From Avanaerovorax sp964442135 (GTDB taxonomy: Bacteria; Bacillota; Clostridia; Peptostreptococcales; Anaerovoracaceae), in the NCBI GenBank assembly GCA_964442135.1, contig CAYTYN010000023.1, forward strand, positions 1 to 22,433: a stretch of DNA of 22,433 bases, given 5' to 3'. Made by a program: the position numbers and the translations under genes. This document shows, piece after piece, positions 7,444 through 14,241 of this stretch (within the stretch, counting starts at the first letter, position 1; each line of letters starts with the position of its first letter). The notes under the pieces were generated by a model, which saw only the letters and a list, made by a program, of their open reading frames with translations, searched no databases and was not told the DNA's origin.

Positions 7444-8952
7444 CTATTTTTTATGTACTTCGGAAAGCTTTTTCCGCAAGTAGTCTGTGTAATACGACGC
7501 TTTCAGCGGCTCGCCTGTGGCTCTTTTAATAAGCTCACCGGTGGTGTAGGTGGCGCCCCATCTGAACACTTTGTCGGTAAGCCACTCTCTGATACGGTTC
7601 AGCCTGCCCGTCTCTATCACCATATCCAGATCCCCCAGATCCCGTTCCATAGCGGCCTTAAGCTGGGCAGACGCCAGATTTGCTATGATGTAGGAAGGAA
7701 AATACCCTACGTATCCTCCCGCCCAATGAATATCCTGCAGGACGCCTTCCCTGTCGTTTTTCGGTTCCACCCCCAGGTACTCACGGTACTTTTCCTTCCA
7801 TACCTGAGGCAGATCCCTTACCTTAAGCCTTTCGTTTATTACGTCCCGCTCTATCTCATATCTGATTATTACGTGCAGAAGATAGGTAAACTCGTCGGCG
7901 TCCATCCGCATGGCCGATGGCCTTACAGAGTTCACCTCCGCGAACACCTGATCCACGGGCCGGACATCCTGAAGAACGCCGCCGTATACGTCCTCGCATA
8001 TATATTCGATGAAGCCCCGGCTCCTGCCTACGATGTTCTCGTAAAACCTGCCTATGCTTTCCTCCATGGCAAAGGACGGAGGCTCCGCCAAAAAGCTGCC
8101 GAGAAGGTCTCTGTCTATGGACTGCTGATAGATGCCCTTTCCCCCTGAGTGAAGGATATTGGTAAGTCCGTAGCCTATGTCGTTCTCAAGAAATGAATTG
8201 ACTATCCTCACGTCGTCCGGCGAATTAGCGAGTATGGTAGGGTGATCTCCCGTATCCACTCTTCCCGCTTGAAAATCGAATCCCAGCTTTTCCAAGACTC
8301 TCCGCCATTTCTCCTCCTGAACGGCTCCACATACCCGGCTGACCCTGATCTCTCCTTCAAGACCCTCCGGCCGCCGTCCTCTGCTCACCATCTCCGAGAG
8401 AAAGGGCTTTATCTCGGATACCATTTCGTCCAGACCCTCTGTGGTAAGTCCCTCTTCGTAGTACTCAAGGAGAGCATCGTATATGTCCCTGCCGCCTCCC
8501 CAGTAAGCAGCGAAGCTGCGGAAGGTCGCGAATATTTTCTCCAAAAAAGGCCGAAATGCTTGGAAGTTATCCTCTTCTCTGGCTTTCGCCCAAACGTGCT
8601 CCGCCACCGCTATCAGCTCTATATATTCCTTATATTCATCCTCAGGAACAGCCGACGAAAAACGGATGTTTCTCTTTATGCGCCTTATCATGGCGTCTAC
8701 CCTCTCTCCGTTGGCTCTGTTTCCGTCAAAAAAGTCAACCAGCTCTCTGAATCTCTCTCCTGAAAGCATCTTATACTGCTCATCGGCGAGAAATGACATC
8801 ACCTTAGTCCTGTAGTCGATGCCCTTAGGCGGCATATAGGTGATCTTATCCCAGTAGATCAGGGAACCTATGGTGTATTTTAAATATTCCGCCTCTCTGA
8901 TTATGCCCTTAAGCTCTGAAAGATTGCTGTCGTAGAGATTCCTGTTTCCCAT
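7444..8952 (-). CDS. M32-family carboxypeptidase homologue lacking the HExxH motif
   Basis: This is a full-length (502-residue) relative of thermostable carboxypeptidase Taq. Family landmarks are kept: LIYWDKITYMPP near residues 32-42, DVRIVNSFLENDIG, RFYENIVGRSRGF, HWAGGYVGYFPSY and the C-terminal RATGEP. The zinc-binding HExxH, usually read as HEAGHALYEQ, is here HSGGKGIYQQ (H268, S269, G270, G271, K272). The catalytic Glu and second His ligand are therefore gone. The following HESQSR becomes EESIGR; its metal-ligand Glu (E298) remains. I read these codons directly in the sequence (8137-8151), and the frame around them is open. It is probably not a zinc carboxypeptidase: either a pseudoenzyme or a neofunctionalised protein. 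I chose the ATG at 8952 because AGGATGGTG lies upstream; an ATG at 8964 has no spaced ribosome site. It is the second gene of the regulator/MFS/pepX operon. Confidence 0.87.
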   Translation of the reverse strand: MGNRNLYDSNLSELKGIIREAEYLKYTIGSLIYWDKITYMPPKGIDYRTKVMSFLADEQYKMLSGERFRELVDFFDGNRANGERVDAMIRRIKRNIRFSSAVPEDEYKEYIELIAVAEHVWAKAREEDNFQAFRPFLEKIFATFRSFAAYWGGGRDIYDALLEYYEEGLTTEGLDEMVSEIKPFLSEMVSRGRRPEGLEGEIRVSRVCGAVQEEKWRRVLEKLGFDFQAGRVDTGDHPTILANSPDDVRIVNSFLENDIGYGLTNILHSGGKGIYQQSIDRDLLGSFLAEPPSFAMEESIGRFYENIVGRSRGFIEYICEDVYGGVLQDVRPVDQVFAEVNSVRPSAMRMDADEFTYLLHVIIRYEIERDVINERLKVRDLPQVWKEKYREYLGVEPKNDREGVLQDIHWAGGYVGYFPSYIIANLASAQLKAAMERDLGDLDMVIETGRLNRIREWLTDKVFRWGATYTTGELIKRATGEPLKASYYTDYLRKKLSEVHKK

Positions 8953-8965
8953 CTGATTCACCATC

Positions 8966-9514
8966 CTATTTCAAATAGAACTTGGTAAAGAACGGGTGCA
9001 GGTTGTTGACGGTAAATGATCTGCTTACAGTATGCTCCTCCTGACCGCCCTCCTGCTTTCTGTTCTCTTCTATCTGAAGAGACAGACATTCCCTCTCGGC
9101 TCTAATGCTGTCGTTCTCTATATTCTCCAGGATAGCGAGAAGTATTCTGGCCTCTCTCTTCATCTTCTGTATATTGAACCTGTGGGTTCTGACTGTAGCG
9201 CTGCTTATGCCCATGTCGGCGCCCAGGTCTTTATTGCTCATTCCCGTATACATACCCGTCAGCACCTTTTTCTGGACATCTGTCAGGCCGTTTATCTGTC
9301 TGTCCAGGCCGACAAGCCCGTTAAAGGCTCCATGGTGTGCCTCCAGCACGTGTTCCTTCACCGCCTGCTCGGCGGTAATCAGTCTGCTGCCCTTCTCATA
9401 TATTCTCCCCTCGCTGAACACTTCGCTGCAAAATATGCACGAGTACTCTCTCTTATCCTTGGAGAATATGTAGCCTTTGGTCAAATCCTCTACGGTAAGC
9501 TCCTTAAATTCCAC
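8966..9514 (-). CDS. LuxR-type HTH transcriptional regulator with Cys2His2-like N-terminus
   Basis: This 182-residue protein probably controls the downstream operon and itself. Residues 26-60 hold CIFC and HVLEAH (C26, C29, H55, H60 or H61), a possible zinc knuckle. Residues 76-125 form a LuxR/GerE-like helix-turn-helix: LTDVQKKVLTGMYTGMSNKDLGADMGISSATVRTHRF. A helical tail follows. The design resembles a Firmicutes family whose members, as I recall, often carry a C-terminal DUF2087 domain. Here the protein ends after a short segment instead. The start is GTG at 9512-9514 with GGGAGGGAGG upstream. The stop is one base from an ATG of the next gene, so the two are coupled. Palindromic sites lie in its upstream region. 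The ligand is unknown. Confidence 0.82.
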   Translation of the reverse strand: MEFKELTVEDLTKGYIFSKDKREYSCIFCSEVFSEGRIYEKGSRLITAEQAVKEHVLEAHHGAFNGLVGLDRQINGLTDVQKKVLTGMYTGMSNKDLGADMGISSATVRTHRFNIQKMKREARILLAILENIENDSIRAERECLSLQIEENRKQEGGQEEHTVSRSFTVNNLHPFFTKFYLK

Positions 9515-9564
9515 CGGCGTTCCTCCCTCCCGGGCGGCTGCTTCCCGTCCCTCGAAAAGCGGAC

Positions 9565-9578
9565 ACGTTTCTAAACGT
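9565..9578. promoter_or_regulatory. Palindrome in the regulator leader, possible operator
   Basis: ACGTTT-CT-AAACGT is a perfect 6-bp inverted repeat with a 2-base spacer, about 50 bases before the regulator start and downstream of its predicted promoter. TTTCTAA recurs at 9622-9628, and on the other strand at 9704-9710. An operator role is inference. Confidence 0.4.
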
Positions 9579-9587
9579 TCTCAAATT

Positions 9588-9609
9588 TTGTTTATCAATA
9601 TTTAAACAA
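9588..9609. promoter_or_regulatory. Inverted repeat over the regulator promoter
   Basis: TTGTTTA (9588-9594) and TAAACAA (9603-9609) form a 7-bp inverted repeat with an 8-base spacer. It overlaps the predicted -10 (9606-9611) and start site of the regulator gene, the usual place for a repressor or autoregulation site. Confidence 0.4.
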
Positions 9610-9634
9610 TACCATATTACATTTCTAAAATCAA
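9606..9634 (-). promoter_or_regulatory. Probable promoter of the regulator operon
   Basis: On the minus strand TTGATT (9629-9634), a 17-base spacer and TATTGT (9606-9611) form a moderate sigma-A promoter, with TG at the extended -10 position. This leaves a leader of about 85 bases before the GTG start. Confidence 0.45.
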
Positions 9635-9776
9635 CACGTAATTATCACCGAATATACTCTTTTCTTATTGTGTCGGTCTGCAAATTGTGATAAGATTAAC
9701 TAGTTAGAAATTATTTGACGGGAAATCATAATATTCAACAGCGTCATTCTTCAAGATATAAGGCAGGTTAAAGGAC

Positions 9777-11102
9777 ATGAACCCAACTTTAGAAAAAAGG
9801 TATCGCAGAAACCTTGTGCTGTTTATATTTAGCTATGTAATCAATAACCTGGTAAGCGGGATTCTGTACGATACATATGTCAACTATCTCCAAGAAGTGT
9901 CTGTTTCCATAGCCACTTCCTTCTGGGCCTTCTACGGCTACGCCACCTTCATCGCCGCCGCCATCCTTCTTCTGATTCCTAAGGTCGGATATAAGAAGCT
10001 GATAATATTCAGCGGCATAGTGACGTCCCTGGCCTTTTTCTGTATTTTGTGGTTTAGATACGACAGCATATTTTACGTTACCACCCTTTTGGCTTTGGTA
10101 GGAGTCCAGCTCCACTATATTATCCTGGCGCCCTTTGTCGCCGCATACGGCAGCAAGGCTGAAAACGAAGGGATAGGGTGGTACACTAAGACCTACTATT
10201 TCGGCTATATCGGATATTTCCTCACCACCTACCTGGGCGGGGTGTTCACCGTGAAGATGTTCGCCGTAAGGGCGGGAGAAACCTACAGCGCCGCCAAGGA
10301 GCTGAGCACACAGGTAGCCCAGCTTACCGGAGATCTGGAAGCCGCTTATATTCAAGGAAACGAGGACGTTCTGCTCATATCCGGTATCATCGGTCTTCTG
10401 GCTCTCATACCGGCTTTCATGATAAAAGAGGAAAAGTCGGATTACGGCGAAACCAAAAAGGAGCGCATATCCATTAAGAAAAGGGCATCGGAGATATGCT
10501 CCATACTCCTCAGTAAATCAGCGGTCGCATACCTGATCTACTGGTCCCTCATATCCTTCGCCATGGGACTGTTCACGTCCTATTACACGGTTTACCTGAA
10601 CAGAAACCTCCACATCGACAGAGCGACATCGTCCCTTTTGGTGTCCATATCCTATATATCCATAGTGATATTTATGATACTGTCCCCTTATGTGGTAAAG
10701 CGTTTCGGGAAAGTGACGACCATCTTCCTCACCGTTCTCCTTTCGGTTCCGTTCATGCTTATAATCGCCCTGGGAGATCGCTTCGGAAGCCTTATGATTC
10801 CGGTAGTTGGTGTGGCTCTCTTCATGAGAGCAGGTCTTGCCAACCTTTGTACACCGGCCGAGAGCGCCTTGACCATGGCCATCGTTCCGAAGTCTCTGAG
10901 ACCGGCATTTACGTCTCTCATAAACCTGCTTGCCGGCGTCATAAGCATTATAAGCGGAAACTTTACCGGACAGGTTCTCTTCACCACTCAGGAGGGTTAC
11001 AGAACGGCTTACTTTATCGCCGCGGCTCTCTATACCGCAGCAGCGGTGATCATGCTCTTGGGACTGAAAAAATACAACAGAGTCGAGACGGAAAGTGAAT
11101 AA
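9777..11102 (+). CDS. MFS transporter, divergent from the peptidase operon
   Basis: This 441-residue membrane protein has about 12 hydrophobic segments and a charged cytoplasmic loop near residues 208-232 (MIKEEKSDYGETKKERISIKKR) splitting it into two halves, as in major facilitator proteins. Segments such as LVVSISYISIVIFMILSPYVVKRFG fit MFS helices 7-8 with a reduced loop 8-9 motif. It is transcribed away from the LuxR-type regulator across a 262-base region rich in inverted repeats, including TAACTAGTTA at 9697-9706, so shared control is likely by inference. The ATG follows GGCAGG and AAAGG; neither is ideally spaced. The substrate is unknown. An exporter for a compound sensed by the regulator is as likely as an importer. 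Confidence 0.85.
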   Translation: MNPTLEKRYRRNLVLFIFSYVINNLVSGILYDTYVNYLQEVSVSIATSFWAFYGYATFIAAAILLLIPKVGYKKLIIFSGIVTSLAFFCILWFRYDSIFYVTTLLALVGVQLHYIILAPFVAAYGSKAENEGIGWYTKTYYFGYIGYFLTTYLGGVFTVKMFAVRAGETYSAAKELSTQVAQLTGDLEAAYIQGNEDVLLISGIIGLLALIPAFMIKEEKSDYGETKKERISIKKRASEICSILLSKSAVAYLIYWSLISFAMGLFTSYYTVYLNRNLHIDRATSSLLVSISYISIVIFMILSPYVVKRFGKVTTIFLTVLLSVPFMLIIALGDRFGSLMIPVVGVALFMRAGLANLCTPAESALTMAIVPKSLRPAFTSLINLLAGVISIISGNFTGQVLFTTQEGYRTAYFIAAALYTAAAVIMLLGLKKYNRVETESE

Positions 11103-11122
11103 CATATATCCCGGCAGTACAC

Positions 11123-11147
11123 GGCTCGGAGGATACTCTTCCGAGCC
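11123..11147 (+). terminator. Probable terminator after the MFS gene
   Basis: GGCTCGGA (11123-11130) and TCCGAGCC (11140-11147) form an 8-bp perfect stem with a 9-base loop, 20 bases past the stop codon. Only a mixed CT tract (TCTCTC) follows, so efficiency is uncertain. Confidence 0.55.
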
Positions 11148-11176
11148 TCTCTCACATGGCGGGCTTCGGGATTTTT

Positions 11177-11276
11177 NNNNNNNNNNNNNNNNNNNNNNNN
11201 NNNNNNNNNNNNNNNNNNNNNNNNNNNNNNNNNNNNNNNNNNNNNNNNNNNNNNNNNNNNNNNNNNNNNNNNNNNN
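11177..11276. other. Assembly gap of 100 N
   Basis: Exactly 100 undetermined bases, the conventional length for a scaffold gap of unknown size. Genes could be missing here, and the order of the two flanking contigs rests on scaffolding only. Confidence 0.97.
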
Positions 11277-11289
11277 CCGATTTTTTAGG

Positions 11290-11318
11290 TTGACAAAGCC
11301 ATCATATTCCCATATAAT
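11290..11318 (+). promoter_or_regulatory. Consensus promoter of the tRNA-Asn/Leu unit
   Basis: TTGACA (11290-11295), 17 bases, TATAAT (11313-11318): both hexamers are perfect. The start site would be about 25 bases before tRNA-Asn. Confidence 0.9.
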
Positions 11319-11350
11319 AACTCATGGCGCTGACGCAGCGCTACAGGTAT

Positions 11351-11425
11351 TCCGAGATAGCTCAATGGTGGAGCAACCGGCTGTTAACCGGTAGGCTGTG
11401 GGTTCGAGCCCCACTCTCGGAGCCA
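11351..11425 (+). tRNA. tRNA-Asn (GTT)
   Basis: Cloverleaf with acceptor stem TCCGAGA/TCTCGGA, anticodon stem CCGG and loop CTGTTAA (anticodon GTT), T arm GGGTTCGAGCCCC, discriminator G and encoded CCA (11423-11425). Confidence 0.97.
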
Positions 11426-11434
11426 ATTTTTTAT

Positions 11435-11523
11435 GCCGGAATGGCGGAATTGGCAGACGCACAGGACTTAAAATCCTGCGATCCTTATCGATCGTACCGG
11501 TTCGACCCCGGTTTCCGGCACCA
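11435..11523 (+). tRNA. tRNA-Leu (TAA)
   Basis: An 89-base class II tRNA. The acceptor stem is GCCGGAA/TTCCGGC, the anticodon arm is CAGGA-CTTAAAA-TCCTG (anticodon TAA), and a long variable arm runs GCGATCCTTATCGATCGT. The CCA is encoded. It is 9 bases after tRNA-Asn and probably cotranscribed. Confidence 0.97.
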
Positions 11524-11560
11524 TGGTTCGTGCGCACGGAACTAATTTCATATTTAGGGG

Positions 11561-11589
11561 TTAACATTTAGGTTCGTGTGTGATATAAT
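11561..11589 (+). promoter_or_regulatory. Promoter of initiator tRNA-Met
   Basis: TTAACA (11561-11566), 17 bases, TATAAT (11584-11589), with TGA just before the -10 (extended -10). It gives the tRNA its own start, about 25 bases upstream. Confidence 0.85.
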
Positions 11590-11618
11590 ATATGGAGCAG
11601 TTAAGCTGCTTTCGACGG

Positions 11619-11694
<76 letters not shown>

Positions 11695-11700
11695 GCACTT

Positions 11701-11735
11701 AAGCCTTGAAATCAATGGGTTTCAAGGCTTTTTTG
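11701..11735 (+). terminator. Terminator after tRNA-fMet
   Basis: An 11-bp inverted repeat AAGCCTTGAAA / TTTCAAGGCTT followed by a T run, starting 6 bases after the tRNA. Confidence 0.88.
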
Positions 11736-11742
11736 CGTTAAG

Positions 11743-11770
11743 AAAACCCCGCTTCTTACGCGAGGTTTTT
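11743..11770 (-). terminator. Terminator after tag
   Basis: AAAACCCCGC (11743-11752) and GCGAGGTTTT (11760-11769) form a 10-base stem with one mismatch and a 7-base loop, directly past the tag stop codon. The T run is supplied by the stem on the minus strand. Confidence 0.65.
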
Positions 11771-11775
11771 CATCC

Positions 11776-12369
11776 TTATGAATCGCTCTTATGAATCGCT
11801 TTTTTTCCCCAAGGAGCCTCATTTTCGGGATGGCAGAAACATGCCAGCTCGTGATCGTTCACCACGCCCACAGCCTGAAGAAAGGAATAGATAATCGTCG
11901 TGCCCACGAACTTCATACCCCGACCCTTTAGGTCCCCGGATATCCGGTCAGACAGCTCCGTGTGAGTTGGCAGAGAATCGTCAGTATTCAGGATAACCTC
12001 TCCTTCGGTGAATCCCCAAAGGTAGCGGTCAAAGGAGCCGAATTCCTCCTGTATTGCGAGGAAGACATTGGCGTTTTGAACAGCGGCCTGAATCTTGGCT
12101 CGGTTGCGGACAATTCCGGCATCTGCCATCAGTGACTCCACCTTTTCCGGCCCATATTGAGCCACCGCTCGAGGTTCGAATCCATCAAAGGCGGAGCGGA
12201 ACCTTTCCCGTTTTTTCAAAATCGTCAGCCATGAGAGTCCCGCCTGAAATCCTTCCAGAATGAGCAACTCGAAAAGCTTCCTGTCATCATGCTCCGGCCT
12301 GCCCCACTCCTCGTCATGGTAGGCAATGTAGATCCGGGAGCGTGGATCTGCCCAGCGGCATCGTGTCAT
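11776..12369 (-). CDS. tag: DNA-3-methyladenine glycosylase I
   Basis: This enzyme excises 3-methyladenine from alkylated DNA in base excision repair. The 197-residue protein shows the family pattern throughout: MTRCRW with the zinc ligand Cys4, YHDEEWG with a ligand His near 18, LFELLILEGFQAGLSWLTILKKRE, GIVRNRAKI, NANVFL, GSFDRYLWGF, LKGRGMKFVGTTIIYSFLQAVGVVNDH and the last zinc ligands in NDHELACFC. The ATG has AGGAGGG at 8 bases. Its last residues (KSDS) come from a tandem 13-bp duplication that also supplies the stop codon. It stands alone, divergent from the thiamine operon, with its own promoter and terminator. Confidence 0.95.
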   Translation of the reverse strand: MTRCRWADPRSRIYIAYHDEEWGRPEHDDRKLFELLILEGFQAGLSWLTILKKRERFRSAFDGFEPRAVAQYGPEKVESLMADAGIVRNRAKIQAAVQNANVFLAIQEEFGSFDRYLWGFTEGEVILNTDDSLPTHTELSDRISGDLKGRGMKFVGTTIIYSFLQAVGVVNDHELACFCHPENEAPWGKKAIHKSDS

Positions 12370-12459
12370 GTCAACAGCCCTCCTTTGTCATCATTTTGAA
12401 CGTTCTTTTCATGCTTTTTCAGTCCTTCTTCTAATACATAAGCATAGGATTTTGTCCAT

Positions 12460-12489
12460 ATTATACAGTATGATATGATAAGTTTTCAA
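12460..12489 (-). promoter_or_regulatory. Promoter of tag
   Basis: On the minus strand TTGAAA (12484-12489), 18 bases, perfect TATAAT (12460-12465), about 90 bases before the tag start. Confidence 0.6.
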
Positions 12490-12505
12490 CGGTTGACTTT
12501 CCCTC

Positions 12506-12533
12506 TTGCAATTAGAGCCGGCAGGAGTATAAT
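12506..12533 (+). promoter_or_regulatory. Promoter of the thiamine operon
   Basis: TTGCAA (12506-12511), 16 bases, TATAAT (12528-12533). It is placed so that the transcript begins just before the TPP aptamer. A TTGACT at 12493 is too far from the -10 to be its -35. Confidence 0.65.
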
Positions 12534-12549
12534 GGTAATGAATTTAAAA

Positions 12550-12635
12550 TTGGGGAGCCGGTGGTGCCCGGCTGAGAGTAAGCGCAGACGCTTTGACCCG
12601 CGACCTGATTTGGGTAATGCCAACGTAGGGAAATA
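12550..12635 (+). promoter_or_regulatory. TPP riboswitch (THI element)
   Basis: The conserved blocks of the thiamine pyrophosphate aptamer are present in order: GGGGAGCC, then GGCTGAGA, a variable P3 hairpin (AAGCGCAGACGCTT), GACCC, then ACCTGATTTGGGTAATGCCA and ACGTAGGGAA. High TPP should repress the downstream thiM and thiE genes. Confidence 0.96.
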
Positions 12636-12652
12636 GAAACAATGTTTTAATT

Positions 12653-12689
12653 GCGGACATACCTTAACTGGCATGGCCGCTTTGTCTTT
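12653..12689 (+). terminator. Expression-platform hairpin of the TPP riboswitch
   Basis: GCGGACAT (12653-12660) can pair with ATGGCCGC (12673-12680) with one mismatch, followed by TTTGTCTTT, and lies just before the thiM ribosome site. It fits an intrinsic terminator used for attenuation. The competing antiterminator was not worked out. Confidence 0.55.
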
Positions 12690-12701
12690 AGGAGGTTAAA
12701 T

Positions 12702-13523
12702 ATGCTGGGAAAATGCCTGGAAAACGTGAGAGGCTCTGTGCCTCTGGTACACAACATCACTAATTACGTTACGGTTAACGATGTGGCCAACGCCATACTG
12801 GCCTGCGGCGGAAGCCCGATCATGTCCGACGAGCCGGAGGATGTGAAGGATATCACATCCATCTGCGGAGGACTGAACATCAACATCGGAACCCTGAACA
12901 AAAGGAGCATAGAAGCCATGTTCACAGCGGGAAAGATATCCGCCGATCTGGGTCATCCCGTTCTCTTGGATCCGGTAGGGGCGGGCGCCGGCGCCCTGCG
13001 AACTCAAACGGCGAGCCGCATAGTATGCGAGATAAAACCGGATGTGATCAGGGGAAATATATCCGAGATAAAGGCCATATCCGCCGGAACGGGAACCACC
13101 AAGGGAGTAGACGCCGATGAAGCCGACGCCGTGACGGAGGAAAATTTAGACAGGGTGATCGAATCGGTTAAAAGCTTTGCAAAGGAAAGGAACACTATTG
13201 CGGCAGTGACGGGAGCCATCGACCTGGTGACCGACGGAAACAGGTGCTTCGTGATCAGAAACGGCAGGCCTGAAATGGGAAAGATAACGGGCACAGGGTG
13301 TCAGCTTTCCGGAATCATGACCGCCTATATAGCGGCCAATCCTGACAACATGCTGGAGGCCGCGGCTGCGGCGGTATGCGTCATGGGTCTGGCCGGTGAA
13401 ATAGGCTACAGCCGTTTAGCGGACGGCGAGGGGAATGCCTCCTACAGAAACAGGATTATCGACGCCATATATAACATGACGGCGTCCCAGCTGGAAGAAG
13501 GGGCTAAGTATGAGATTAGATAG
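12702..13523 (+). CDS. thiM: Hydroxyethylthiazole kinase
   Basis: This enzyme phosphorylates 4-methyl-5-(2-hydroxyethyl)thiazole with ATP, the thiazole salvage step. The protein has 273 residues. Visible family motifs are PLVHNITNYVTVNDVANAILACGGSPIM, LLDPVGAGA, IRGNISEI and the C-terminal ITGTGCQLSG with the active-site Cys. I chose the ATG at 12702, which sits 6 bases after AGGAGG (12690-12695). A longer frame from 12651 would begin inside the riboswitch hairpin. It is controlled by the upstream TPP riboswitch and overlaps thiE by 14 bases. Confidence 0.96.
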   Translation: MLGKCLENVRGSVPLVHNITNYVTVNDVANAILACGGSPIMSDEPEDVKDITSICGGLNINIGTLNKRSIEAMFTAGKISADLGHPVLLDPVGAGAGALRTQTASRIVCEIKPDVIRGNISEIKAISAGTGTTKGVDADEADAVTEENLDRVIESVKSFAKERNTIAAVTGAIDLVTDGNRCFVIRNGRPEMGKITGTGCQLSGIMTAYIAANPDNMLEAAAAAVCVMGLAGEIGYSRLADGEGNASYRNRIIDAIYNMTASQLEEGAKYEIR

Positions 13524-14151
13524 AGAAAGCCTGCTTCTTTACGCTGTCACCGACAGGAGATGGCTAAAGCCGGGGGAGACTCTGACAGGTAAAACCGAGG
13601 AAGCCATCGACGGCGGAGCCACCTTCGTTCAGCTCAGGGAAAAGAATCTGGATGAGGAAAGCTTCCTGCGGGAAGGAATGATACTTAAGGAGCTTTGCAA
13701 AAGGAGAAATGTCCCCTTTGTCATAAACGACAACGTAGAGCTGGCGGTCAAAATCGACGCAGACGGCGTCCACGTAGGCCAGGAGGACATGGAGGCTTCG
13801 GAGGTTCGCAGGATAGTAGGTTGGGATAAAATCATAGGCGTTTCGGCACAGACCGTGGAGCAGGCTGTCATGGCCGAGAAGCACGGAGCCGACTACATTG
13901 GAGTGGGAGCCGTCTTTTCCACAGGATCAAAGGACGATGCGGCAGAGGTGACATTGGAAGCACTCAAGGCCATTTGCGCTGCGGTGAAGATACCTGTCAT
14001 CGCCATAGGAGGCATAACGGAGGAAAACGTGAGGGAGCTTTCCGGCAGCGGAATCTGCGGGATAGCGGTCATAAGCGCCCTCTACGGGAAGGAGAACGTT
14101 AGGTCTGCGGCTGAAAGGCTTAAGATAAATACAATGGCGGCTGTAAAATAA
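13510..14151 (+). CDS. thiE: Thiamine-phosphate synthase
   Basis: This enzyme joins HMP pyrophosphate and thiazole phosphate to form thiamine monophosphate. The 213-residue TIM-barrel protein shows YAVTDRRWL, VQLREKN, FVINDNVELAVKIDADGVHVGQEDM, IIGVSAQT, ADYIGVGAVFSTGSKDDA and PVIAIGGITEENV with GIAVISALY. These cover the pyrophosphate- and HMP-binding residues of the family. Its ATG lies inside the end of thiM (14-base overlap, different frame) with GAAGAAGGGG upstream, so it is translationally coupled and shares the TPP riboswitch. Confidence 0.96.
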   Translation: MRLDRESLLLYAVTDRRWLKPGETLTGKTEEAIDGGATFVQLREKNLDEESFLREGMILKELCKRRNVPFVINDNVELAVKIDADGVHVGQEDMEASEVRRIVGWDKIIGVSAQTVEQAVMAEKHGADYIGVGAVFSTGSKDDAAEVTLEALKAICAAVKIPVIAIGGITEENVRELSGSGICGIAVISALYGKENVRSAAERLKINTMAAVK

Positions 14152-14241
14152 GAGCCGCCGGCGACGAATCGGGGGCACCACTTTTCGCCGCCTGACAAAA
14201 TTAGTGCAAATCTATTATATGTTTTTTGAAAGGGAATCCTC

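Noticed and set aside
7354..8148. A 264-codon plus-strand frame opposite the M32-like gene
   Set aside because: It is antisense to a gene with unmistakable M32 landmarks and runs across the end of the neighbouring MFS gene.
11327..11341. GCGCT-GACGC-AGCGC hairpin before tRNA-Asn
   Set aside because: It is a short stem in the tRNA leader with no T run; probably trimmed during processing, so not called as a regulatory element.
12651..12701. N-terminal extension of thiM
   Set aside because: It would start inside the riboswitch expression hairpin with no ribosome site, while the ATG at 12702 has AGGAGG at 6 bases.
14192..14218. Possible thiD promoter (CTGACA with TATTAT)
   Set aside because: The spacing is only 15 bases and both hexamers are imperfect. 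It is mentioned under thiD but not called.
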